A stretch of 64,000 nucleotides of DNA from Clarkia xantiana subsp. parviflora (GCA_036873135.1 JAPTYO010000017.1:10726001-10790000); one strand, 5' to 3'; numbered from the stretch's first letter, positions 34,660 through 46,265 are shown. The notes: generated from the sequence alone by a model not told the origin. Numbers and translations: made by a program.

Positions 34660-35808
34660 ATTTTAAAACTCGTATTCTTCGTGAGTAGTGCGTACTCTTA
34701 ATGAATACTCGTTTTAATGCGCAAATTAATGCGTCTTTGTGATAAGGTTTTACCCGAATCATTCATTAGCTTTTATGGTAACGTGTTAACCGATTTTGTC
34801 AGAACATAGTGTTTACATTAATGTGAGTTAAATTAATCTCATCCCGCAGGAACAATTAATGTGTAACTCTAACATTATGTAATTCTAAGCTATGTTTATT
34901 GAAGTGTTTTAATGAATGCCTTTTAGCCAAACTCTTCGTTCAAGGCTAAGGGTGGGAGAGTCGTTTTACCGACTACTTCTTTTCGTTTATTTAACTCATA
35001 CATAGATTTATCTATCGTCATAAATCCACATTATGGGCCAGATGAATATATGTGATAGCATGATTGACATATCCCATTCCTGTTGACCCAAAAGGTTCAG
35101 GTATGCTATCAACGCGTGCTTCATACTACGCGTGTCATGTACGACCACGGGGTCACAGCTCGGTTGTGCTAGGAAAAGAATCCTCGTGATTCTGGCAGGC
35201 GCAAACTTTTTCACCTCGAGCGTGTGATTGATCCCGGGGGCCTTATGAAGAGGCACCCGAAGTATCCTCATGGACTCAGAACTCGTACCTAAGGTCAGGC
35301 TCAATGCTCGCTTCCCGGCGTACGAGCGTAGTGCTGAACAAAAAGACCTAGTGACCACGTCTTTGGAAACCAGTTGGGTTTGACTAAGGGTATGAGCGAC
35401 GGGGATGGTCAAGTTCACCTGTAATTCACTGATTCTTGTATTCACTAGGTGGCCACCATCCGGATATTAGTTGAAGGTTTTAAATACTTGTACGGATGCC
35501 TTGGAGAAGTGTTCCTATGTGGAAACTAGAAAAATGGAGAATTATCAGTTGACCTAGGATACAACGCGGTATAATATGCATAAATGTTGTTTATAACAGG
35601 TTGATTGGAGAAAAGGGAATCAACGTTCCGCGGGCGCTACAATACTCCTAACAGATGAGTAGGACGAAGCCCGTCGTATCCGCCGGTCGCACGGAAAACC
35701 TCGTATGAACTATTCGGAAGCACAGAGCAGATCAAAGGGGAGAACTGTTGATGCGGATATGGACAACAGTACATTAACAGGCACCCTCCCATTCCGGCGA
35801 GTGGGAGT
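34660..35808 (+). mobile_element. 3' internal region of the plus-oriented family-A element
   Basis: 35008-35808 is the reverse complement of the 3' regions at 14234-15960 (minus its hAT insertion) and 31365-32110. 34660-35007 is more diverged, AT-rich and non-coding. A purine-rich GGCGAGTGGGAGT ends at 35808, directly before the LTR. Confidence 0.75.
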
Positions 35809-36407
35809 TGTAAGCATATGGTGACGGGCGCCGTAATTGGTAGCCCATAATATGTATAGTATACCTAATAAACTTGGGTAAATGTCACATTAGGGTAATT
35901 GGGCTAAACCCAAATCCCAATTGACACGGGAGGCCCAAAATTGGGCCTCCCCAAATACATAGGCCGGCCGAAACTTATAGTGAGGGTAAAGTGGACTTTT
36001 GTCCACTTTACTCCTATAAATAAGAGGTGTTAGGGAATATTTAGGGTTAATCATAATTCCCTCACAAGAGTGTTTTAGAGAGAAAAACTCTCCTCCCACA
36101 CATCAAGGTTCGGCTGCACCATTCACTACACCAAGGGTGTGCCAAATTGCTTTCGAGCTAACTCTCCGAAGATCTGTCCCCGTGCCAAGAATTGATCTGA
36201 GGCTTTGATGTGGAGCTAACACCACGTAGGGCTTCTTTCACAAGAACCTCTACGGGTTCCGTCCGGTGGATCGAGAACTCCCTCATAGAAAGGATCTTGG
36301 ACTACGGTAATTGTTGAGGTATGTGTAACTCTTCTGCTGCGTAATTTCGATTACATGTACGTACCATGTTTTGTTTTTCCGTAGTGGTTACTCCCCGTAA
36401 TCTAACA
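35809..36407 (+). repeat. Right (3') LTR of family-A composite
   Basis: Begins TGTAAGCATATGG and ends GTAATCTAACA; directly followed by the target duplication ATTCT. Confidence 0.92.
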
Positions 36408-36412
36408 ATTCT

Positions 36413-38334
36413 AATACGAATATTAAAATACCCCTATAAGTTTTTTTCTTAAAGATTATATTTTTACATATGAAAATTTTGTTTAACAAATGAAAAAAGT
36501 AACTTCAATTTAATTTAAATTTAAAAGTACCACTAGCCCAGGTCCCCAAGAGTCCGGCTTGTTGTCAGGGGAGCTCAAACCGAATTTACCGGAGCCTGGC
36601 ACGAGATCACCGGAATCGGACCCGAGGTCACCGGAGTCAGGCCTGAGGTCACAGGAGCCGGGCCCAAGGTCACAGAAGTCAGGCCCAAGGTCACTGTAGA
36701 CGAGCACGAAGTCGTCGGGGTTCCACCCGAGAGGTCGTCAAGGTTAGGCCCGAGGTCAACGGAGCCGGACCCAAAGTCGCCGAAGTCCAGCCTCGGGTCC
36801 GGCCCAAAGTCGACTTAGTCGGGCCTGAAGTCACTGGAATCGGGTCCGTTGTCGCCGGAATTGGAACCGAAATCACCGGAGTCCGGCCCGAAGTCGGCGG
36901 AGTGATTATCTATTAGCTTAGGGTAAGGTTATTTTGGTTATTAGGAACTATGTATTAGCTAATGCATTATTATTTTTTTGAGGATTAGCCAATACATGAT
37001 TTACTATTGAAATGAGTATTAATTAAACTAGTACCAAAGCAAAACAAACAAAGAATTAGCTAAATCATACACTAGTATATCCTAATACATTCAATTTAAA
37101 CATGCATAAGAGCGAATCATTTGCATGTATGCTCAGGGAACTTCTTGGTAACATTGAATTATTAAGTATTAGATCAGTAAATTCACCTTATTAGCTACCG
37201 CTGAATTTACTTAAGAAACCATTTCAAATGCATGCGTTGCTCACACCTAACACCATGGTTAATATATATGATGTAATCATGTAACAGACGTGTAACCACT
37301 CCATTTATACAACTTATTATGACTGACTATTAAGCTGGCCGGGCAGGCATCAGGATGCCATTGCGGTGCGCATCACCTTCTTCCTATCCTATCTATCCAT
37401 CTAGCTAGGTCTGCAATCTGCATGTAGTTATTGCATTGTTGTGATGTTCTGTTTTCAAGTTCTAATTTCTATTTGTTAGTAGCCTAGAGTTGATGTGAGC
37501 TTAAAACATAGTTATATAGCCGAGGCAGTATAATCAAACAGATATATCAAGACAAATTAGCACCTGGAATAATTTTTGCGACTTTCAGATACCTGATAAG
37601 ACCAAATTGTTGCACTGCTTGTTTGTTAGCTAGTTTCGAATGGAAAATGACCACGTGTCACGCACGTGATTATAAAGACAAAATTCAAAAATATTTTCAC
37701 TTTAATTGATTAAAATAACCTTCTAATCTAACCTATTATAACCCAAAACTGCCGGAACCTTCTCTCCACCTTCGTTCACTTTAAAATCTCTGATCACCAT
37801 TGTTGATGAAGCTGCTCCTGTTGTAATTTGAACCATTGTTATGCACCTCCCATGAATTTGGGTTTCTTCTGCCGGGCATTCTCGTCAATTCAACTCAAAA
37901 TGTTTTTTTCGCCAATATTGTTCACACACGTAGTATATGGTCTTTTTCGTCCTAAGCTAACGTGAAAACATACATAGCAACATTTTAGTCTTCTCAAATA
38001 CCAAAAAGTTTAAAAATTATTTTGAATAGCAATTTATCTTGAAGTTTTAGATAAGATGCTTGTTAGATTATAATCTCAATAGCAGATGATGGACAACACG
38101 CAGCAGCAGTACAGTGGCAATACAAGTGGTTAGTTGATAAATCAGGGGCATAATTGGAAAAACACATAATAAGAGAAACGACACTGGTCCAAATTTCAAA
38201 CATTTGACGAGGCAGCCATGCTCTATCTAGTCGAGCTTCCACCATTCTTGAGATCTCTCCTCTCTTCTACTACACTAGACTACACTCACACGCTGTTGGT
38301 ATTGGTCTTCACGTGCATCTCAATCCTTTCAACA
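36413..38334. other. Intergenic DNA with a GC-rich minisatellite
   Basis: 36590-36900 holds a diverged repeat of about 21 bases (GAGGTCACCGGAGTCAGGCCT type, some units longer). The rest is AT-rich with TATTAGCTAAT-type repeats near 36950-37080. A CACGTGTCACGCACGTG stretch (two G-box-like CACGTG cores) lies at about 37652-37668. No gene was recognised. Confidence 0.5.
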
Positions 38335-38701
38335 AGTGTTATCAGAAACCGACCGGACCGGCGATCTGATAGGGTTTGAACCGGAACCGGTGCCTCCAGC
38401 GGTCCGGTTTGACCAAATCCGGAGGATGTAAGCAAACCCGGTTCGATATCCGATTTTTTAGAGAATCGGTTGGTTCTGAGTGAACCGGACGATTTGCCGG
38501 TTCGCCGGTTCTGACTTTATGAGATGAAAAAAAAACGTTTTAAAGGGTTATGCCGCAGCCAAGACAGAAACCCTACATCCAAATTAAACAAGCGCCGCAA
38601 GGAAGAAATTGGAAGAATAGAGTGTTGGTGCCCGCGTCGACCACCTTGCCGCAGCCATCTCTCTCTCTGACAACAGCTTCCGCATCTGCCCTATCATGGT
38701 C

Positions 38702-38941
38702 TATAGAAGTGTATATGAAGACTACATTCACTACACTATGCATACACCCAGTTACACTATGCATACACCCTGCCCTATGTATGCACCCGGCTATACTATG
38801 CATGCACCCTGCACTATGTATGCACCTGGTTCATAGTTTGTTGTATAGTCTTAGTTGGTGAGCCTAGTTCTACTTAGTATATATATTGTATCATCTTGCT
38901 TGTAATACCTAGTGATCAATGAAGTAAATTTCCAGCTTATA
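38702..38941 (+). repeat. 5' LTR of Copia C
   Basis: 240 bp. Contains about five diverged repeats of 18-22 bases built on TATGCATACACCC (38735-38828). Confidence 0.92.
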
Positions 38942-38953
38942 TGGTATCAGAGC
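38942..38953 (+). promoter_or_regulatory. Primer-binding site of Copia C
   Basis: TGGTATCAGAGC, a perfect tRNA-Met type, directly after the LTR. Confidence 0.95.
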
Positions 38954-39666
38954 TATGTAGTGGCGGCGCAAACTTGGAGATGAAGCAACCTAGTTCTTCT
39001 TCATTTCTACCTGTGATTTCCCATTGATCCAAATTTGATTCAGCTTGGATTACTTCTTGGTTACTCAATTCAGCTTGTATTAACCTTTCTTTTGCTTAAG
39101 AAAGGCTTTGGGTAAGTCTCATTTCAAGATCTGAGCTGCGTAGGAATCATCTTGGTGATTTGAACTAGTCTTCAAGCTGATTTGCCTAGTTCTTCCTGGA
39201 TTGAGCTATGGATTGCTATTTGCGTGGATTCTCTTGTTGAATTCTTGGGTTTGCACTTATTTGTTGGTTATTATAGTGGATATATTTCACTATTGAGTTG
39301 TGCTTATAGCTTAATCTACATTGTTTCTCTGCGTTTTGAGCTTTGATAGTTCATTGCTCGACTGAGGTGTTCTTCCAACTTGTTGAAGAATTTTGCATTG
39401 AGATTGTGGAATTCTGCTTCCACAATCATTGGAGATTGTTCAGATTTGATTGTTGGTGGCTTCTCTTGATTGGTCTGCTCAGATTTGTGGGCGGAATTGT
39501 ACGAATTCAGTTGGATATTGCTAGCTGATTCTTTGTCCTATTACAAGTTTGATTGTGTGCCAGTTTTGTCACTTTGCGGTGGCTGCTTCATTTCGGTTTT
39601 CTTGGAAATCTGCTAAATATATTCCTTGAATTCTCCCCTGTTTGAATTAAGTTCCTGAATTGCAAG
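38954..39666 (+). other. 5' leader of Copia C
   Basis: Roughly 710 bp without a credible gene; T-rich, leading to the gag ATG at 39667. Confidence 0.7.
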
Positions 39667-42600
39667 ATGGCTAATGAGTATAGCATTGATGATCCCATTT
39701 ACATTCATCCGTCGGATACAACTGGCCACCTTCTTATCCCTTTTCAATTGCAAGGCACTTCCAACTACCATGCTTGGAGCACTTCAATCAAAGAAGGCTT
39801 GTTGGTCAAAAACAAGTTGGGTTTCATTGATGGAACCTTCACAAGGCTCAATGTTCCACTTGATCAAAGGGTGAAATGGGATAGAGCCAATGCCATTGTA
39901 AAGGCCTGGCTCAGAAACACAGTGGCAAAGGACTTGGTTTCTGGATTGATTTATAACCCAACTGCTGCTTCAATTTGGAATAATTTGAGGGAAATGTATG
40001 ACAAGGTGGATGTAACTCAAATCTTTCAACTGACAAGAGAAATTTACCAAACTTCTCAAGGTACACTTTCCATCACTGAGTATTTTGCCAAGATGAAACA
40101 ACTTTGGGATGCTCTTGCTTCCATTGATGACTTGGAACTTGAATGTGCTGGAGACATTGCCATTGTAAATGAACACAACGAGAAGCAAAAGCTAATGGAA
40201 TTCCTCTTGGGACTGAATGACTCCTATGACCACATTAGGAGTAGCTTGTTGATGAGGCAACCACTTCCTTCCTTAAGCATTGCCTTCTCTGTTTTGGTTC
40301 AAGAGGAGAGTCAGAGATCAATCTCTGGTTCTATTGGAGATATTGGTGAGACTACTGCCCTATATACAAGAAGGAATCAATCATTTGGAGCTGGAAGGGG
40401 CAATGGTGGCCCTGGCAGGGGCAATGGAAGGAATGGTGGCAATTCTGGTAGGGGCTATGGAAGATCTAATGACACAAGGTTTTGTAACTATTGTGGAAAA
40501 ATGGGTCATTTGGAAGATATTTGTTTCATCAAGAATGGTGTACCACCACATCTTCAACCATCCAAGAAGCCTAGGGCCAATATTGTTGAAAATGGTGGAA
40601 GCTCAAGTGCAATCATGCATGTGGCAGCTGGGGACAAAAGGATTGTACATGACACAACTGAGAAGAGAATTCAACATGTAGCTGTTCATGATGATCACTT
40701 TGATCATTTAACTTTTGAAGATGTTGATCAAGCTCATGTCAATATGGCAGGTACCACTAATGAGTCTATGATTTGGATAGTTGATTCAGGTGCAACTAAC
40801 CACATCACTCACCAAATTGATTGGCTACATGACTTGAGAAGAAGTGATTCAGATCATCAATTTGTTCATTTACCAAATGGTCACAAGTGCAAAGTGACTC
40901 ATATTGGTTCTTGCTCTTTCTCAAGTGGATTCACATTGACCAACATACTTTTGGTCCTTGATTTCAAATTCAACTTGATCTCAGTTTCTAGGCTTCCTAA
41001 TCAATTGAATTGCAAAGTGATTTTTACTTGTGATCATGTGTTGCTCCAGGGCCAGAGTGGCAAGTCCATGGTGATTGGGGAATGGAATAAAGGACTCTAC
41101 ACCTTGAAGGATGTGGTGCCTTCAGACTCAAGGAAGATAGCTAATGCTTGCTTGGGAAATAAGGAGGATGTTTTGAAATGGCACAAACGTTTGGGTCATG
41201 TGTCAGAAACTTATTTGAATCATTTGGATGTTTTAGGTTTGAATAAGTCTTATGGTTGTATCAAACAATGCACTATTTGCCCCCTTGCAAAGCAATCTAG
41301 ATTTTCATTCCCAATCAGTGATTCAATTGCTTCTAGACCTTTTGATTTGATTCACATGGACTTATGGGGTCCCTACAAGGTGCCTACATTCAAGAACAAT
41401 CAATACTTCTTGACTATTGTTGATGATTACTCAAGAGCAACTTGGGTCTATTTGATGAAGCACAAGAGTGATACTTTCTTGCACCTCAAGAATTTCTTGA
41501 TCATGGTGAAGAATCAGTTTGCAACTATGGTGAAGACTTTGAGGAGTGATAATGGGACTGAGTTCATCAACTCAATTTGCAAGGATTTACTTCACCAATT
41601 TGGCATCCATCATCAAACTAGTTGTGTGCATACACCACAACAAAATGGAAGTGTGGAACGCAAGCATAGGGATATCCTAAACATTGCTAGAGCAATAAGG
41701 TTCCAAGCATCCATGCCACTGAGATATTGGGGGTATTGCATACACAATGCTTGTTATTTGCTCAACAGGCTACCATCTTCTATCTTGAAATTCAAGTCAC
41801 CCATGGAGGTATTATATGGAAAGGTGCCTTCTCTACAACATTTAAGGGTGATAGGTTGTTTATGATTTGCAACTAGACTAAACAACCATGACAAATTTAG
41901 TCCAAGGGCTGAGCCATGCATTCTTATGGGTTACTCTACATCTCAAAAAGGGTACCTTCTAATGAACTTAACCAACTCAGTCTTTCATGTATCTAGGGAT
42001 GTTACATTCCATGAGGACATTTTCCCATTCAGTATGTTGAAGGAGGCCTTGAGAGCTTTGATCCCCTCTTGCTTGGATGCCAAGCAACATCTTGAGGAGT
42101 TTCCAACTGAGACTCCAATATACTTTGATGACCCTTTACCTCAACATGTTGATCAAGCTCAGAATCAAATACCAATTGATGATGCTCCACAGCCACCTAC
42201 CTTGAGGAGAAGTGCTAGAATTGCCAAACTACATCCACCACCTCTTAGGAGGAGTGCAAGGATTGCTAAACTACAAAACAAGGCTACTTCCAATGCTACT
42301 TTTGGCATGGAGAAATTTGTGTCCTATGACACTTTGGGGCCTCAATACAAGTGTTTCTTGACTGCCATCGACAAAGTCAAGGAACCAACTACTTATAGGC
42401 AAGCCATCAAGGATCCTAACTGGATTATGGAAATGAAGGAGGATATACAAGCTCTTCAAGACAACAACACATGGGAATTGGTGGATCTTCCTCTAGACAA
42501 GTCATCAATTGGGTGCAAATGGGTCTTCAAAGTAAAGTACAATTCAGATGGATCAATTGAGAGATACAAGGCTAGATTGGTTGCCAAGGGTTTTACTCAA

Positions 42601-43927
42601 ATTGAAGGGACTGATTTCAATGAGACATTCTCACTTGTGGTCAAGATGGACACAGTGAGGATTGTCTTAGCATTGGCAGCTGCCAAATCTTGGGGTCTAT
42701 ATCACATGGATGTTAACAATGCATTTCTTCAAGGTGATCTAACTGAAGAGGTGTATATGGATATTCCCCAAGGTTTTGATCATTCCAAACCCAATGATGG
42801 GTCTCCTAAACGTGTATGCAAGTTTATCAAGTCATTATATGGCCTCAAACAAGCATCAATGGAATATCAAGCTCACACAAACCTTGGTGAATAATGGATA
42901 TAAGCAATGTGCCTCTGATCATTCCTTGTTCACCAAGATACAAGGTGTTGACAAAGTCTTCTTGCTCATTTATGTTGATGATTTGCTAATCACATGTTCC
43001 AATGCCAAGATGATCAATCAATTGAAGTGTATTCTACAAACACACTTCAAGTTGAAGGATTTGGGGGAATTGAGATATTTTTTGGGTTTGGAAATTGCAA
43101 GATCCAATCAAGGACTTGTGATTAACCAAAGAAAGTATGCTATGGAATTGATTGAAGATGCTGGCCTAGGAGCAGCTAGGCCTATTGATACACCAATGGG
43201 ATTCAATGTCAAACTCACAACATATGAGTATGACAAGGCCACCAACTCAAATTCAGATGATCCCCTTTTGGAGGATGCCACTTCTTTTAGAAGATTGATT
43301 GGTAAGTTACTATATCTTACCATGACAAGGCCTGACATTAGTTTTTCAGTGCAAAGGCTTAGTCAATTTGTGGACAAGCCTAAGAGATCACACTACAATG
43401 CAGCCATTAGAGTGATCAAATACATCAAGGGTACCCCTGGCCAAGGGTTGATCTATCCTTCAAACAACAACCTCAATTTGAGCTTGTTTTGTGATTCTGA
43501 TTGGGCTGCTTGTCCTTTTAGTAGAAAATCAGTGAGTGCCTATTGTGTAAAACTTGGAGCAGCCATGATAGGTTGGAAGGTCAAGAAACAGGATACCATT
43601 TCACTATCAAGTGCTGAAGCAGAGTATAGGTGCCTAAGAGTTGCAATTCAAGAGGCACTTTGGGTAGGCAGAATTCTCAAAGAACTTGGTTTGCAAGTCA
43701 CCCTTCCTATTCCCATATACACAGATAGTCAAGCAGCTGTGAAGATTGCCAAAACTCCAATGTTTCATGAGCATACAAAGCATATTGAATTGGATTGTCA
43801 CTTCACAAGGCACCACATTGAACTAGGGATGATTGGTGTCCACTACATTCCTTCAAAGGATCAACTAGCTGACTTGCTTACTAAGGCTTTAGTGAAATCA
43901 GCATTTAGCCTTGTTGAGATTATATAG
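39667..43927 (+). pseudogene. Copia C gag-pol polyprotein, two lesions
   Basis: Starts MANEYSIDDPIYIHPSDTTG, a typical Copia-like N-terminus. Domains in order: gag (UBN2 type) 1-230; Gly/Arg/Asn-rich stretch; zinc knuckle CNYCGKMGHLEDIC; protease WIVDSGATNHITH; pre-integrase HKRLGHV and CTICPLAKQSR; integrase with TIVDDYSRATWVY, LRSDNGTEF and QNGSVERKHR. A TGA at 41863-41865 interrupts the frame after LRVIGCL. The same frame resumes and runs to 42894 through the RT start (WVFKVKYNSDGSIERYKARL). A small deletion near 42855 then shifts the frame at YGLKQAS; the remainder (YVDDLLIT, CDSDWAACPFSRKS, LTKALVKSAF) reads to 43927. Catalytic motifs are intact. The lesions contrast with nearly identical LTRs. 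Confidence 0.93.
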
Positions 43928-43980
43928 GATTAAAGATGTCTTCCAATAAAGAAAAGAAGAGGAAGAAAAGGATGGGAGAA

Positions 43981-44220
43981 TATAGAAGTGTATATGAAGA
44001 CTACATTCACTACACTATGCATACACCCAGTTACAATATGCATACACCCTGCCCTATGTATGCACCCGGCTATACTATGCATGCACCCTGCACTATGTAT
44101 GCACCTGGTTCATAGTTTATTGTATAGTTTTAGTTGGTGAGCCTAGTTCTACTTAGTATATATATTGTATCATCTTGCTTGTAATACCTAGTGATCAATG
44201 AAGTAAATTTCCAGCTTATA
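43981..44220 (+). repeat. 3' LTR of Copia C
   Basis: Preceded by a long purine tract (AAGAAGAGGAAGAAAAGG...). Same length as the 5' LTR. Confidence 0.92.
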
Positions 44221-44225
44221 TGGTC

Positions 44226-44746
44226 CTTGCTGCCACCCTCCAAACCCTTAACCTCCGCCGCAACGACCTCTCCGGCCAACTCCCGCCGTCAATCCTCAAC
44301 ATATCCTCCATCTTATCCATCGATGAGGATGCTTCTGGAAATGGTCGAACTTCATCTTCTCCAACAACGTGGCCCCTCGCCTTGACATTGGTCGATAAAT
44401 CTTCCTTGTTGTAGAGCTGACCCAGATTTGACAGGTTATTTGCTATTTGAGTTGCGTCTGCAGCTATCAAATCCTGCAAAAAAAAACATTGCTTTGATGA
44501 AAAGAAAGGAGATGGGTTTGATGAAGAATAGTAGTAGTCGGAAAATTGGTCTGGGCAAGATAGAGGGGAGGGATGGGGGAGATAATGGGAGGGAAGAAGG
44601 GAGGAAGATGATGGGCAATAGAAGGGGACAAAAGTATGATGGATAAGAGAAGGGACGTTCGGACCGGGTTCGAAGCGAGTCGAACCGGTCGAACCGGGAA
44701 CCGGAGCCCTTACCGGTTCGATGCCCAGTCCGATTCTGATAACACT
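44226..44746. other. Right part of the TIR element with gene-like fragments
   Basis: On the plus strand LQTLNLRRNDLSGQLPPSI (about 44236-44292) fits one leucine-rich-repeat unit. On the minus strand an acceptor-like TTTTTTTTGCAG opens a frame (DLIAADATQIANNLSNLG...) that runs left through the Copia C target site into 38550-38700. Only one can be meaningful and neither is a complete gene; this may be captured host sequence. Confidence 0.3.
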
Positions 44747-44925
44747 GCCTTCAGCCAAAAAAAACAAAACCCATCCAACTGTAAATTGCAACCTCCACCT
44801 TCATCTTCTCTCTCTTTTTTCTACCTCAACTACATACCCACTACCATGAAGAAGACACGCAGAATTCCCACTACTTTTTCTCCCTTTACTACTCTCTCTC
44901 TTCTCTTCTGCAGAAATATCAAGAG

Positions 44926-45411
44926 ATGTTGTGTTATATCGGACAAGCAACAAAGATCTTCATCGTCACAGTGGTCGTCGTTCTGGGTCTTGTCTTGGGA
45001 CTTGGTATATTGCGCCACCACCACCATAAATCTTCTTCATCTTCTTCCTCCAACCAATGTTCCTCTCCCTCTGATCCGGCTTGCACCAGCTCCTACCCCG
45101 CCATCTCCGCCAACCCTAATCTGAATCCACCGCCGCCTTACGACTCTTCTAACACGCCTTCAGCCATTTCATCGCCGCCTAGCCCCGAAACCGGAACCCC
45201 GCCGGCGGCACCATCTACCTCGAACCCACCGGCTTCGATAGTTCCCGACGTCAATCCTCCGCCGCCTCTTGACCCAACGCTGGCAGCTCCACCACTTCCT
45301 GACCCAGTGGTGACGCCGCCCCCGCCTGTTCCGGCGTCTGCATCCGCGCCGGTGACAACTCCGTCGAGTCCAGTGCCTGTTACTCCAGGTCCCACCATGA
45401 ATGCTAATTAG
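44926..45411 (+). CDS. Small membrane-anchored proline-rich protein
   Basis: 161 residues, MLCYIGQATK... . Residues 9-29 are strongly hydrophobic (IFIVTVVVVLGLVLGLGIL), followed by a His/Ser run (HHHHKSSSSSSS). Two cysteines (CSSPSDPAC) precede about 110 residues rich in Pro, Ser, Ala and Thr with PPPP clusters. This suggests a single-pass or signal-anchor protein with an arabinogalactan/extensin-like ectodomain; function unknown. The ATG at 44926 was chosen because a strong acceptor-like tract (TCTCTTCTCTTCTGCAG, ending 44913) lies 12 bases upstream, implying a 5' UTR intron. That would remove an out-of-frame upstream ATG at 44846, whose 92-codon frame overlaps this ORF. The high Pro/Ser content and open frame with no lesions favour a real host gene. 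Confidence 0.7.
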   Translation: MLCYIGQATKIFIVTVVVVLGLVLGLGILRHHHHKSSSSSSSNQCSSPSDPACTSSYPAISANPNLNPPPPYDSSNTPSAISSPPSPETGTPPAAPSTSNPPASIVPDVNPPPPLDPTLAAPPLPDPVVTPPPPVPASASAPVTTPSSPVPVTPGPTMNAN

Positions 45412-46260
45412 CTGCTGCTCTCCTATTTTAAGATGATGAAATTGAGACTACTTAAACATCTTTTTAGAGTCAAAATTTATTCTTTTTCGACTGAGAAGTT
45501 TGATCCTTTGAGCTAATTTGGATTGCTTTTTTTAATTTTTTTTTAATGAGAATTTTGTATAGTTAAATGTGGATCTAGAATATAAATCTTGGACGGTTGG
45601 TGATGTTAATGAATGCCAATTGGGCCTCCTTTCTTGCATTGGATTCTCTCTGTTTGTTACTTGTCGAGGTTAAAGTAAGTATTCACCTTTTGTCAAAAAA
45701 ATTCGTCATTTCATTTCATCTACAGTAGATATCTCTTGATCTGACAGGAATGAAACAATATCTGAATTCAATCTATGGTGTAAAGGAATCTAATCTACTT
45801 TCTGCGTTGAATTCAGTGGATAGCAAGATTTTTACTTCCACCCTAAAAAAAACAGCAGTAGCTTTAAAAGGTCAACTGTTGGAAGAAAAAATAGGCTAGT
45901 TGGACCATGCTAAAGCCTAGATGTAAATATTAGAGGGTTACTTCTCAAATTGCATAGGGAAGTTTGTATCGAATATATAAATTTTTGTTAGAATTTTTTT
46001 TATAATTAAGTTTCACACTTGTACGAATAGGTAGCTCTGATAATTTAACCCCAGTAGATAAGAAAGGGGTTGCAGTACAGTTTCTGGCTTTCTGCAACAG
46101 AAATAGAATAGATTGAAAAAAAGAAGGTGAAACGGACAGACAGACAGACATTTGGCGTGGATGGATTGGAATGAAATTCTTTGGTTATGAAAGAGACAAA
46201 GGAAGGCAGAGCATCTGTATCCAATACAACACAGCGCGCGGTGAATTGTTGTCTTTTAAT
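45412..46260. other. 3' flank of the proline-rich gene
   Basis: Probable 3' UTR, then AT-rich intergenic DNA. A short GACA microsatellite lies at about 46134-46150. No gene was recognised. Confidence 0.5.
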
Positions 46261-46265
46261 GAATG

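Larger units (their letters stand above)
21360..36407 (+). mobile_element. 15-kb composite bounded by family-A Copia LTRs
   Basis: LTRs of 591 and 599 bp in the same orientation, a tRNA-Met-type primer site after the left LTR and a purine-rich tract before the right LTR define one integration. ATTCT flanks both ends (21355-21359, 36408-36412), a perfect 5-bp target duplication. Very little of the element's own interior remains recognisable: a leader (21965-22513) and a 3' region (about 34660-35808). The rest is nested or rearranged DNA. Confidence 0.88.
38702..44220 (+). mobile_element. Copia element, family C, with TATA...TATA LTR termini
   Basis: Two 240-bp LTRs, a canonical primer site, a gag-pol region with two visible lesions and a purine-rich tract (about 43946-43980). 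TGGTC flanks both ends (38697-38701, 44221-44225), which forces the LTR ends to be TATAGAAG... and ...GCTTATA in place of TG...CA. The LTRs differ at about three positions by eye, so the insertion is young. Confidence 0.93.
38335..44746. mobile_element. Candidate TIR transposon interrupted by Copia C
   Basis: AGTGTTATCAGAA (38335) and its complement TTCTGATAACACT (ending 44746) face each other, followed inward on both sides by AACCGG/CCGGTT-rich sequence. Without Copia C and its duplication the element would be about 890 bp. Flanking octamers CTTTCAAC and CCTTCAGC match at 6 of 8 positions, so a hAT-type 8-bp duplication is possible but decayed. No transposase was found. Confidence 0.5.

Noticed and set aside
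36510..36707. Minus-strand ORF with DLGPDSG repeats
   Set aside because: Product of the minisatellite; no supporting gene structure.
21185..37095. A Harbinger-type MITE hosting the composite insertion
   Set aside because: TATTAGCTAAT-type similarity exists on both sides, but termini and a 3-bp duplication could not be matched.
44216..44791. 191-codon minus-strand ORF
   Set aside because: Crosses the Copia C target duplication and the TIR end, has low complexity at its start, and competes with an LRR-like reading on the other strand.
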